Assembly (NCBI GenBank): GCA_012295275.1
Contig: CM022669.1
Location: forward strand, 17,216,672-17,280,671
Reading direction: 5' to 3'
Length of the DNA: 64,000 bases
Origin: Chrysomallon squamiferum
Taxonomy: Eukaryota; Mollusca; Gastropoda; Neomphalida; Peltospiridae
Numbering within the stretch: the first letter of the stretch is position 1; each line of letters begins with the position of its first letter. Positions 26,084-50,416 of this stretch are shown here, in pieces. The notes under the pieces were generated by a model, which saw only the letters and a list, made by a program, of their open reading frames with translations, was not told the origin of the DNA and searched no databases. The position numbers were made by a program, and so were the translations under genes.

Positions 26084-29000
26084 AGTTACTGTCGTTGTTG
26101 CTGCTGCTACTATTATTAAGAGTTAAAAGGAAATGTTTAAATATATTTTGTATACTCTGAAGTAACTGTTTTGTATTTCTGCCAGGGAAAATATTTTGTT
26201 TTTGACGACAGTGTTGGTTCTTCCTTTTCGTTTAGATCTATGATTAATTTGATTTTTAAAGACCTGTTTGTAGAAAAATTAATATTTTAATGACTGAAGT
26301 ATCTGCAATCATTTTGCATACATAACAACGTATGCCGGTATGAATTTATATAACTGTCTGTCAGTGTTTTAACCATACTGCAACAGCATCTCGAACCTGA
26401 GAACTGACTGCTACAAAACTCGCGTCCTCAAAAACGCGATTAATGTACGTATCTAAATAATGCATGTCAGAAGTGAATATATAATTAATTCCCTGCGATA
26501 TAATGGATGCTTCGTAAACAATCAACGCTTCACTGACTCCATTCAGCTCACTGCATGCGCAAACAAAACATGATGAAAATAATATCCTGCTCAGAATTAT
26601 ATTTAGTAGATAGGTGCACAGGTTCATGCATAAGAAAAACTGAAACTAATGCATGCAGCTGTGAAATGATAAAAAAAAAAAAAAAAAAGGAACATTCAAA
26701 AATGATTTGCCTGCAAAAATATTAAATTTAATAAATAAATAAAAATATTCAAAAAATATATTTATAGAAGACATAAAATATGGAATTTCCGTGTAGTTTT
26801 AAAAATACATTTTTAAAAATGTCATTTCCCCTCATGATCGTTCTTTCATCTTTGCCTCATAATTAAGTGCAAAAGGATGTAATGATTAATTAATACGCAT
26901 TTGATATTTTAAATAGTAATAATAAGAAGAAGATGAAGAAGTAGAAAGAAAACTTACGATAATAATGAAGATGGAAAAGAAAAATATAATGCTAAGAAAA
27001 AGACGAAGAAACAACAAAAGGCATTAATTCCACAGTAATAGAAGTGACTGCAGAAGCAACAGGCTAATAACCAGTTAAAACAATTTAATCATTGATGTAG
27101 TTGCGGTCTTAGCAATTATTAAATAAACAGATGAATATAACTGTTGTTCTTAAGCTGGAAGCAACAACATCAACAACAAATCAACTCGATAAAACATGCA
27201 TTATCAAAATTTCCTTATTTATAAGTAAAAACCTTACTCAGCGCTTCAGTAGTAAAATAAAACCGTTAACCCATAACCTGTTATAAATCATGCCAAGCTT
27301 TTCATTTAGTTCATATTTAAATTACCTTTCTTTTTCACCATAGGTGAGACGGAAACTAGGTTTGTTTAGTTTACCTGTGCCTAAAGATAAATTTACCTGA
27401 AGATACAATACAGCTAATTTTTTAACTGAATATACAGTCAGTAACTATTTTTGCATACAAGGTTATTACAACATTTGGTTACGCACACGTTCGTGTGAAT
27501 ATTGATTCTTAAAAAGAGTTCATGCAACAGCTGTTGGCAAACGTCCAACGCATTAAAATAATTATTACAGTGCATAAAGAGGTTTTATTTTTAATTTTAA
27601 TGTTCCTGTTAAAGTGTCATAATCAGTGTGTGTAGCTGCTGAATTCCGGGAAAATATGAAATTTTAAATTTATGAATGGATTAGAATAAAAAATAAATAA
27701 AATTTTGTAGGCAATTATAATACCGTATTGCACTGTTGCCAAGAAGTCTCGATAGTTAAGCTGGATTTTTTAACGTATGCAAATAACCACAATATATTCA
27801 ACAAATGGTGAAATAATATACGTTGTTAAACATTTTCAGAAATCGTGTAAAAGATAGATTAAATTGAAAAAAATTAAATTATTAGGTAGTAGTATATTGA
27901 GTACTTTTGATAAATTTAAAACGAAAATTCTTCGACATACTTGTTAGAAAACATTATATATTCGATCTAATCTTTATGACAAAAAAAAAAAAAGAAAAAA
28001 AAAAGGAAATGCAAATGTTATCGTTGCTGTAAGCTGTCGTTGCTATATGTTTTATTTATTTAAGAGTGGTGAAAGTAAAGTACGTACTTGAAATAACTAC
28101 GATATGTAAAAATGCTTGTTTATGGACTAGTTATTACCGTACAGGTGTATAATACATATTGCTATATAATATACCGGTAGTATCATTATAATCTGAATAT
28201 TTTCAGTACTGTGTTATATATATTACAAATAAATTAAATTCTTATTATAAAACGACTGATAGAGAATAATAACAACAACAATAATAATAATAAAATCAGA
28301 ACTTAAAATTAACAAGTAAAAAATAATTTAAAAAACAAAACAACATTTAAAAAAAATGTGAATTACACATATACATACATACTAACATACATAAAGACAG
28401 TCACACACACACACTCTCTCTCTATCTGTCTATCTACACACACACAAACATATATGCACCATACAGATAATTATATCCATACATAGTACAATATTTATTT
28501 ATCCATTTTGTTGTATTTTCTTTATTGTTGTGGTTAATTACAGTTTTTGCACACAACGTTATAACTATTAGGCATTTAAAAAATTTCATCGTGTTTTTAA
28601 AACCGATCTTGTCAGTTAAACAGAATCTTCCAAATCATGTTAATAATATATTATTAAATGCCTTTCCACTTCACATTTTATCGAAATCGACGAATATCGA
28701 TTTAAAAGCAATAAAAAAAAAAACTGTCTAGACAGGTTTTGCAAAGTACATAATCATTAAATTACAGAAAGTAAAATTAAAACGCAGACACTTGTATATA
28801 AAAGGACCAACAGGATTAATTTTCTACTACGAATAAACCTAATTTTTAATGGACTTTTTTTCCTTACATACACGAGTGTTTGTGTTGTGTAGGTATGTGT
28901 GTCATAAAAAGCAAGTAACAGTTACATATGTCATTAAATACAGCAGTTTTGAAACGCCAATGCTGTATTTAATGTATATTTTAGACGTTAATAATAATAA

Positions 29001-29730
29001 TAATAATAATAATAAATTTAAAAAAAAAATAATAATAATAATAATAATATTTTTAGAAAGGTAATAAAATATTATTTTAATACTTGTTTCACATAGAACA
29101 GCTTCACTGTGTAAAATAACATACGACCTGATCAGATGATAAAAATTCAAACTGTCGATGTTTGGTAACGCTGTAAATGTACCGGAGGGTAAATAAAAAG
29201 TACCTTTCATCTTTCTGGCCGCACCAGTATAACTGACGCCGTTAGTAATATTATTTGTTTCCTCTCTACATAAATATTTATGTTATGAAGAGAATATTGA
29301 CCTCGCTGTGTAATAAACTGTGTAGGTGACGCTGTCTGTGTAATATAACTCGGTAATAACACAACAAATATAAACTCAAAGGTTCGAGATCAGTGTAGAT
29401 CGTCCATTACTGTTAACAGTGCAAGTGTAGCTATAGTCATAATAAAGCTGTGCATTTTAATTCTTCTGTTATATATCTATAATACATTCTTCTCTATAAT
29501 GTTATCCTACAGTTTAAAAGAATAAATTAATTGTCATTGTCATTGGTGGGATGACTTCCTAGCGCCCGGTTTTCGTTTAAAAACTGATACGTTTTAACGC
29601 AAAATATAAGCTTTTTTTTTAAAAGCATGTTTTCTGTTACGTCATTAAATCTAACGTTTTCCGTGATAATCTTGCATTCTTTTACCTGATTTAACGATAT
29701 AAGGGAACATTTTATTATTAATAATTGCTA

Positions 29731-29754
29731 ACACAAACACACACACACACACAA

Positions 29755-29800
<46 letters not shown>
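29731..29800. repeat. (CA)n microsatellite
   Basis: CA array with two short interruptions. Confidence 0.95.
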
Positions 29801-29876
29801 CAGCCCGTAGACATTGATTGGAACGGGAAATATGATAATGGACGGTTTATCCTCGACCATTGGCTTCTGAAATAAG

Positions 29877-29919
29877 CAGCGAGTCTACAGCGAGTCTACA
29901 GCGAGTCTACAGCGAGTTT
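29877..29919. repeat. 11-bp tandem repeat
   Basis: The unit agcgagtctac is repeated three times perfectly, with a partial fourth copy (agcgagt). Confidence 0.9.
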
Positions 29920-31526
29920 GCATGAATAGAACAGGCTATTCCATTTGTTTATTTCAAACACAAGAATTGCAAATACAATTTGAAAAAGAAAAGAAATATT
30001 ATATTACCACAGTAATTCATAGGGAAAAAAAATAATAAAACATTCTATTCGTATTATTCAAGTCAGCCCAAACTGTCACCATTTTAATTTGCTCGGAGTC
30101 ATACGATATATTACAAACGTTAGGTGTGTCATTTAAAAAACACTGAAGAAAAACACTGTGCTGGCAAGGTTACAGTTTATGAATCCGGGTTCAAATTTCT
30201 CTACATTTAAAAAAAAATATATATATTTTAGGATATACTTACTTAATATATTCATCAGTTTTTAACACTGCCTGCATTATTAAGTAAGTAAATAGTTTCC
30301 AACGGTTAAAAGTGTAAACAGTTATATGATGTTGTATACAAAATAAGAAATATTGTGATACAGCATTTTAATATATTTATAATTACAATTGTTGAAAATT
30401 CAAAATATTAATGTACAAAATAAAATAAATATATAAAGAGTCTAAAAAAACAAAACCCAAAAAGTTAAAAAGATACGTTTTTTTTTTCTTTATATTAATA
30501 ATAATTTATTTATTTTCTTTATATTAATAATAATGATAATAATAATATTATCATCATCATCATCATGAAATTATTGTTTGTTTTTATTTTTTCACCGAAG
30601 ACGATTTTCACTGAGGATGAAACTATTTATGGTATGTTTGAATGGTAAAACAAGATACATGTATACGACAACTAGATTTCATTTCTACAAAATTTGATAC
30701 AGCGTCACCTGGTAACTCAGACTGGTCAAATTACAAAGAAGATAGCAACAGTAGTAGAGCTTGTTTGATTCCGATCAGCATCTATTACTATGGCTGAGAG
30801 ACACAGACATTCAGACAGATATGTCGAGAGAGAAAGAGAGAGATATTGAGATAAAGACGTAAGAGATGAGCAAAAACGGTCTGGAGAGAAAGAGATTAAT
30901 AAGATTTAGGTATTATTTTAAAAATAAAATACTAATTATTATAAATATTATTAATTTCCATCATCATCATTTACAAATGCAACCTAAATTGAGCAAAATA
31001 TAAATAATAACAATATAAAAACATAAAAATGAAATAATCAACTAAAATAAACATCCGAAATATTTAAAAAATGACAGTGCAATTCATAAACTCAGTAAAA
31101 AAAAAAAAAAAAAAACCCACCTAAAAGTCTATTTGCTATTAAAGATTTCATTTTACAAGAAGAAGATGAAAATCATACCTGCTCTTCAAGTCTTTTTTCT
31201 GTATTTAAGTTGTTAAAATTAACGCGAGAAGCCCATGCATCAGACAAAGGCCTTTGTGTCAAACTGTTGCGCTACTTTATAATTTTGATATCGTTCAATA
31301 ACAGATGATGTTCTTTGTGTTAACCACGGCTTGGTTAACGTATCGTTACCGAGACCCGGTTCAATTATACCGCTATGAACAAAGACTTGACTTAAAATAA
31401 AATAAAATTATTATATGATCTCATCAAATTTATAAATAAGTTATTAGTAAAATTGTCTTTCTCTTTCTTCTTTTTCTTTTTCGTATTGTTATTGTTTCTT
31501 TTACGTTACTTTACTTTTATTAATTA

Positions 31527-31559
31527 ATTTATTATTATTATTATTATTATTATTTATTA

Positions 31560-31606
<47 letters not shown>

Positions 31607-31611
31607 TTTGT
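31527..31611. repeat. (ATT)n-(ATTT)n repeat
   Basis: ATT block turning into an ATTT block, the same type of compound array as at 8874-9141. Confidence 0.9.
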
Positions 31612-33173
31612 AATTGTCTGAGTCTGTAGCTTTTAATTTTTTTGTTCTTAATTTACACAGACAAAGGCCTTTATTCCAACTAATCCTTGTACTAATACTA
31701 TTTAATAAAAAACAATTAAACTCAGGTTTGAAAACGAATAATTTACACTGACTGTTAATATCTTTTAATTTTATGTAATTTGAAAATATCTTACGCTATA
31801 ATTAGTATCCCGAGTTCAAAATAAAAAGCAATAATAGCTTCTGAAGTTTACTATGTCACTGTTTATACAAGAGAGTTGAAATGTGATTCTATCCACTAAA
31901 GATTTATGTCTGTGTGACGTGGGCACACAATTCATGAGTCAGTTTTGTCTTCCCACGTTAGTATGTTAGTAGATTAGTTACAAGGGAAGTGTAAAGATTT
32001 TACCTCTTTCCAGTTAACGCTAGATGTACGATGATAGCGGGTATCGATATTTGTATCTGCCTGTAAGTCTTGTGGCCAGCAGTTTTACCGCTACGCCACT
32101 GACTTTGTTAAAATGATAAAGATCAACCGCATTATACATACATATATATATATATATATACAAAAATATTTTTTTTAAAAATGCATTGCATTTTGTTGTC
32201 ATTTCATTCTTCTTCTTTTACTTTATTTAAAGTGTCTCATCTAATAGGTAATGATAGGGCGAAATGGAGATGTCTTTGTATTCAATTACAAAAAATGACA
32301 ACTATTGTTATTTAACGTTTGAAATTCTGTTTTCAGGATAGTGTAGCTTGACAAAGAGCTGAAGAATAAGAAAGAGATTTTGTGTTTGATAGGAGCAAAA
32401 TTTAAACCGTCTAAAGAAACCAACAAAGTATCAACAAAAACAACATTATGAAAACGAAATGCACATGTACTTGCAAAAGCATCGGTAGATGATGATATTA
32501 CAGTAACATTGATTGTGTAATACTGACTGTATCATGCTTACGAAATCGACTGGTTATTCCGGTTTGAAAATTATATTAAAGCCAACAAAGCGTAACGATT
32601 CCGTACAGTACGGTGTTTATTAAACGGGTACACGCGATAACAAAAGTAAAACGTACACAAAACGCTAGGTGCCATAAATACGTGTTGTTGTTGACAACAT
32701 GATTAGGACTGCGACGACCACAGACTCACTATTTGCGACTGGATTCTGACTGTGTGCTCAGGTTAAACACTCTGAATCGTGAGTTTTAGACAAACGCGAA
32801 GACGAACTGATTTTGTACGAATAAAAGATGAGCGGATCAATAATGTTAGCCCGACCTGGACTAGCAGACGACAGCGAAAACAACCATCGAGCCTTTATAA
32901 ACACTCCGTAAAACTCTGCCTCGAAGCGTTAATTAAGCCAGTATTTATGAACAGACGACAGGTGTTTAGGTCACATGATCTAGTTCATCATTTCATTTAT
33001 CTGTACTAGACTTAAAAATACGGAAACATTTATCAATACTCTTTAAATAATCCCTGACCCAGACGATTTTAATTTTAATATTTCAATTAGACTGGGATCA
33101 CAGACGCGTCTGACAGTGTATAAATAAACGTTATCTGACTGCTTTTCAAAATCGTAGACGTAAATCGACTTAC

Positions 33174-33300
33174 CTTTTAACTCCGCCAGATAAGGGTAAC
33201 CTCTTTTCGTTACATCTTAATCGTGTATTATTCGCGACTGTCCACAACGTGCTTTTGTCAGTGTGAGACAAACTGCGCATGCTCCACCATCCAGTGTTTG
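33174..33300 (-). promoter_or_regulatory. candidate promoter / 5' exon with NRF1-like site
   Basis: A CpG-bearing patch. On the - strand it ends in the strong donor AAAAG|GTAAGT at 33174. Around 33278-33287 it contains TGCGCATGC, which matches the core of the NRF1 site common in metazoan promoters. It could be a further-upstream start of the TRIM gene, or a divergent promoter shared with the + strand gene. Inference only. Confidence 0.3.
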
Positions 33301-33888
33301 AGGTCAGGCCGTGACACAGTAATACCGTAATAAAAGCAGTAAGCTATTCAAGAATTTGACATTTACTTTCAGCGGAGGGAATTTACCGTAACATTAGAAC
33401 ATGTTTAGCGATCGTACGTAAATAATATAGTTTAATGTCCATCATCAGTGGAAACACTGTGCGACGTTGACATTCAACGCAACCGCATCCAGTAGCTGAA
33501 TATTTTATAATGGTACCGTATAACGTGAAATCTGAGACTGATATTAATGCATTTGGAATGTCAAGTACGTACGTTATCATTGCTTATTCTGTGACATACT
33601 GTGATTATTTCACAGTAATTGTCTTTGTGGAATGAGACAGTGCTAACACAATGTATGACAATGTCAATAGCCAGTAATATAATTATCAGACAAAATGTAA
33701 CAATAATATTTCCAAAAATTATAGTATTTATTATATTATATTATAGGCATTTTGTTTTGGTTTTATTTTATAAACAATTATTATTATTATTAATGTTTTT
33801 GTTGTTGTTGTTTTTGTTCAGTATGAGTTAAATTTTAAAAGAAAAAAGGCAAAAAATGAAATGATAAAATAAATGTATTATTTGGATC

Positions 33889-33890
<2 letters not shown>

Positions 33891-33950
<60 letters not shown>
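33891..33950. repeat. (CT)n microsatellite
   Basis: 60 bp of perfect CT. Confidence 0.95.
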
Positions 33951-33951
<1 letters not shown>

Positions 33952-34312
33952 AAAGCTTGTATATATACTCATACTATATAATTCAGTTATTTTAAAATCT
34001 AACAACAGTTGTTTACAGATATTACTTAAAAAACAAAAATGAAATACCTGTCACGCACCTCAAGAAAATTCCCTGTACAAAACGTATATGCTTATTCTTC
34101 TTTGTTAATTATTTTCCACGTCACATTTTAAAATCCGCATTTAAATCATGCCCTTAACATATCGTTTATGTTAATTTAACTTTATAGTATTTGTTCTTAT
34201 TACATAATTAAATTATTGTTCCCCATGGTAAGAGTAAAATTAGCTTGAATCTATTTGACATTCCCAAGTATTTTTGATAAAAGATTTTCAGTCTGTATAT
34301 ATATAGAGAGAG

Positions 34313-34313
34313 A

Positions 34314-34349
<36 letters not shown>

Positions 34350-34408
34350 TAATAAATAATAATAATAATAATAATAATAAAATAAATAAATAAATAAATA
34401 AATAAAAT
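34313..34408. repeat. (AAT)n-(AAAT)n repeat
   Basis: AAT units followed by AAAT units. A separate (AT)n run lies at 34500-34534. Confidence 0.9.
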
Positions 34409-34498
34409 CAAAAAAAAAATCAAAAGTAAGATAAAAATAATATTCCTGCTAACCATTTCAAAGCTGCCATAACTTTTTAAACTTATTTATTTGCCTCG

Positions 34499-34536
<38 letters not shown>

Positions 34537-35100
34537 TAGAGCTTTGTGTATGCCTGCGTGCCTCACTGCTTGTGAGATTTTAAGATTTAAACTTGACTGT
34601 ATAATATTTTTTTATCAAAGAGTATTTAATTTTTCAGTCTTTAGAATTAATAAATATAAAAAATATCCACTTATGTAAAACGATGATACAGATATGTTTA
34701 TTTATAAATTGTTTATCGCTGACTCAAGCAGTCATGAATTTTTGTGATTTCAAGAAAAAAATCGCCATATTGTTCTATAATATATTATGCTTAAAGCCAC
34801 CTTAATCCAGGAACAGTTTCTTACATTTATAAGAAGATGAACGATGAATAATAATTTTTAGGAAAAAGGTTTTTCTTTCTATAATTTGTTCTTCTGTTTT
34901 TTTAAAACAGTTGAATTGAAAGTATCGTCTGGTGATCAGAACACCAGTTTTCATATTCGTGGGTCTTTGACAATCAAAAATAGCTTTGCAATCGAGGTTT
35001 AAGCTATGAATATTTTGTTTTTGTTAAATAAAGTGTCATTGGTTGGTCTATATATATGTCAACCAATGAAAACCATGCACACTAGAAACAATAATAGCTG

Positions 35101-35170
35101 AACTCATAGGGCCAGCTGACGACTGTTTTCGTTGACATTGGAGTTCTGTTAACTTATTTTTATAAATTAG
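35101..35170 (+). promoter_or_regulatory. candidate 5' non-coding exon end of the Rab11-FIP-like gene
   Basis: A small patch less AT-rich than its flanks ends in the donor ATTAG|GTGAGT at 35170. The next good + strand acceptor is at 36588, just before the first coding ATG, so this could be the preceding 5' UTR exon. No transcript supports it here. Confidence 0.25.
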
Positions 35171-36164
35171 GTGAGTTTATAGTAATTATTTAGTACTTAG
35201 ACAACGTGAAGGTGTGTATAGTCTCTGAATGTGTCAAAAGTTCGACATTTATCGTTGCAGAATTAAATAAAAAGGGTCCAACGCGGAAGTGTTATGCTTT
35301 ATGGTGTCACAGCGATGTCGGTGTCAACCTGGCAACTTTTTTTTTCACTCGGTCCAATAGGTTAGTCACGAATTTTGTGACTTTTACACTGGGGTTCACG
35401 TATACCTCAGTGTATAATATAATTTTTACATTATATTACTGAACTAAAATGAATACAAGAAATTCATTTTGATGACGAATTGAGCGCAAAAATTGTTGTT
35501 TTCTCACCAGTCTGTGTTTATGGTAATACTTCTGTAATGTTGATACTTCATTTGCTGACAACGACACATCAAAGGATTCGTTATAGTTTTCTTATCTGTT
35601 TTCTTTTATGTTTTCTTTTATGTAAGGTTAATTGATGTTAAATAACTATGTTAAAAGTCCAACAAACACTGACATAAAAAAAAAAGAGAAAAAGAACAAA
35701 GAAAAGAAAGATGGTTATTATTATTCATTTATTGTTATATTTTATTTTATATAATATAGGATTTTTATTTTGTTGTTCAAGTTTTGTCTTGTGGGCAATC
35801 TCAATTAAAATAGTTTTTTCTTCAATAACTCTGTACTATTAATAGTTTCACAATAATTTAGACATGACCAAGTAGTAATGCATGCTTGACCTTAAGTAAG
35901 CATTATTACACTTAGCATAATACTGTTATTATGTTGTGACAATTATTCATGCATGAAGGCATGTAATGAACACTTTTCAGAAAAGGGGTGGGTTGAGGTA
36001 TGACCCACATTGGAACTGGTACAATGTTAACTACACATATTAGTCTGATTTTATTAAAATGAAATGAAATAGATAATTATAATAACAAAAATAAAAAACA
36101 TCAGTATTACTGTTAATGTTTTGTGCTAACTGTCAAATGATTGACAAGTTTCTACCATTTATTG

Positions 36165-36480
36165 TATTAAGTAAATTAATAATAAAGGATCAGAACTGTA
36201 CTTAGTGGGATTGCCCAGAAAATTCAATATTTTCTTAAGACAATTATTAAGAAGGACTACCCAAATAATTAATAATTTTACTAAGTAAATTAATATTATT
36301 TTGTATGAGTGTCAAGAATGTTTTTTTAAGACAATTAATAATAATGAAACAGAACTGTATTTGGGGTGTGAGTACCAACAAAAAAAATGTATTAAGTAAA
36401 TTAATAATAATGAAACAACTCTGGTTGGTCTGAGGTCCAAGAAAATTAATAATTTTGTTAAGTAAATTAATAACGAAACA
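36165..36480. repeat. degenerate ~65-115 bp tandem repeat
   Basis: The string taagtaaattaataat recurs near 36168, 36282, 36391 and 36458. Similar text about cagaactgta, (t)tgggg and agacaattaatta lies between the copies. Copies vary in length. The array ends about 100 bp before the first coding exon of the + strand gene. Confidence 0.6.
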
Positions 36481-36641
36481 ATGTACCCATTGACCTCGCT
36501 ACAAGAAAGAATGCACCTTCCAACATTCGACAACAGGTAACACAGGTTTTTATTCATAGTTAAGTGAGCTTTTTTCTCTTCATTGCAGACCTTGAACACC
36601 TCATGTAAAATGCGACACAAGTAATAAGCTTCAAGTCTAAA

Positions 36642-48456
<11,815 letters not shown>

Positions 48457-49942
48457 CATTAGTCAGTAAAATCATTAATTAATGTACATTGTGGAATATC
48501 TATGTATATATATCGAAACTGAGGTATGACGTAACACACACTTCACAACCCGTTGTTTATTATCGTATTTAATAACTTATTATATTCTGTAAGATTGGTT
48601 TTAAAATATGGGTTGAGGTATTTATGGGTTTTTTAACATTATGCACCAGTATTGTTAATTATTTTTTAAACCCCATCCACCCACAAAAAAAAAAAAAAAA
48701 AAAAAAAAAATGTATATAATGGTAATAAAATGGAGTAAAATTTTTTTTAAACTTACAGTTCAAAAATTAGCACAAAAAAATATATATATTTTCGTCATTT
48801 TTTTTCTTCTTATAATATTTCATAAAACATTGAGGGAAAAAAAGCTTAAAAACAAATAACATGAAAGTTGAATGTAATTAAAATAAAATAATGTTAAAAA
48901 GAACAAAAAATTTATTATATATCTTTCTGCTTCAAGAAGATTGATTAATATGCAACATGCAATAATATTTGTATTGTATTTTTGTAGAATAAATATTTAA
49001 CTTACAAAACAAAACAAAAAAAAGACAAAAAAAAAAAAGAAGAAACAAAGCAGATTTTTTATTTATAAAATAAAATCTTCATATATATATATATATATAT
49101 ATATATAGATTATAAATATAATATTTTACAAATTTTATAATAAAAGTATTTAAAATAATTTCAGTATACATGTATTTATATATTAAAGCAACATTTGTGC
49201 TAATTCTGAAAAATTTTACTTAGCTGTGTTAATCATTTGAAAAAATTAAAATACCCCCAAAATATAGTTGTTATTATTAAATCCAAAAAAAGAATTATTG
49301 AAAATTTGTCAAATAAATAAATAAATAAATAGATAAAATAGGAAGTTTAATTGCAAAAATATTAATCCAAAAAAAAAAAAAAAAAAAAATTAAAAGTTGC
49401 TTGGTTTATGAATTTATGTATATATTAATTAATAAATAAATTTAATTATATATGATAAAGAGATATATCTAAATATTATATTTCATATAAGTTTTGAACA
49501 CACATTTATCATATTTGCTTAAACAATGACAAGGGAGATAACTTGTGTGCTTCTTATATTGCATTGAGATCTGTTCTAAATAGAATTTATTTTTTATTCA
49601 TTTATTTTATTTTTATTTTTATTTTTTTCATCAGAATCTTAAAAATTAAGAATCTCCTGCTGAAAAATACAGTAAATGCATTTTTATGATTAGCTTTTAT
49701 ATTAATCATTATCAATAACCAAATATTTTTTCATTTTATAATTCAAAAAAAAAATTAATATGCTGTTTGTTGCCTCAAGTCTTTCAAAACAGCTGATAAA
49801 AGATTATGTAATTGTATTAAATAGATAAAATGGATCAAATTAATAGGTTTAAATTAATTACATTAGATTTTTGTATTTATTCCTTTTTTCTTTTTTTTTA
49901 AATTCAGTTTTTGATTTGTTTTAATAGCTTTATCATCATTAT

Positions 49943-49944
49943 TA

Positions 49945-49988
<44 letters not shown>
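49943..49988. repeat. (ATT)n microsatellite
   Basis: A 45-bp ATT array. Confidence 0.9.
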
Positions 49989-49989
<1 letters not shown>

Positions 49990-50341
49990 TAATTTTTAGC
50001 AAAAATATATGATTATTGTGCACAATAGTTAATAAAAATTAGGTTCATGGTGAAATGCTGGCTAAATTAAAATATATGTTCATTTTAAACGATAAATACA
50101 CAATTTGTATATGCAATTAATTTTCCTGCTGTTATTAGCTTCCTATTTTTCTACTGATCTTACTTCAGTGCCAGTATGATAATTATTTTAGACAGGGTAT
50201 CTATTATACTGATAATTTCTGTCTAATGTTTAATCTACTTAAAAGAAAAAGATTTAGAAAAAAAACAACAACAACCTAATAATACCATTTATATGATATT
50301 AAAATAAATTACAGTTGATGATTTAAAATTTCAGTACTGCT

Positions 50342-50342
<1 letters not shown>

Positions 50343-50413
<71 letters not shown>
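50343..50413. repeat. (AT)n-(CA)n repeat
   Basis: An AT block running into a CA block. Confidence 0.95.

Positions 50414-50416
<3 letters not shown>

Larger units (their letters stand above)
19516..36588. other. long non-coding region between divergent genes
   Basis: About 17 kb between the first identified TRIM coding exon (- strand) and the first identified coding exon of the Rab11-FIP-like gene (+ strand). It must contain the 5' non-coding exons and promoters of both, because each first coding exon begins with a splice acceptor. Scattered open frames are short, low in complexity or lack splice context. Candidate exons or promoters at 23881-24180 and 33174-33300 are listed separately. Confidence 0.55.

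Noticed and set aside
26361-26627. 88-codon - strand frame
   Set aside because: Ordinary composition but no recognisable motif, and no splice or promoter context. A chance frame is the simpler reading.
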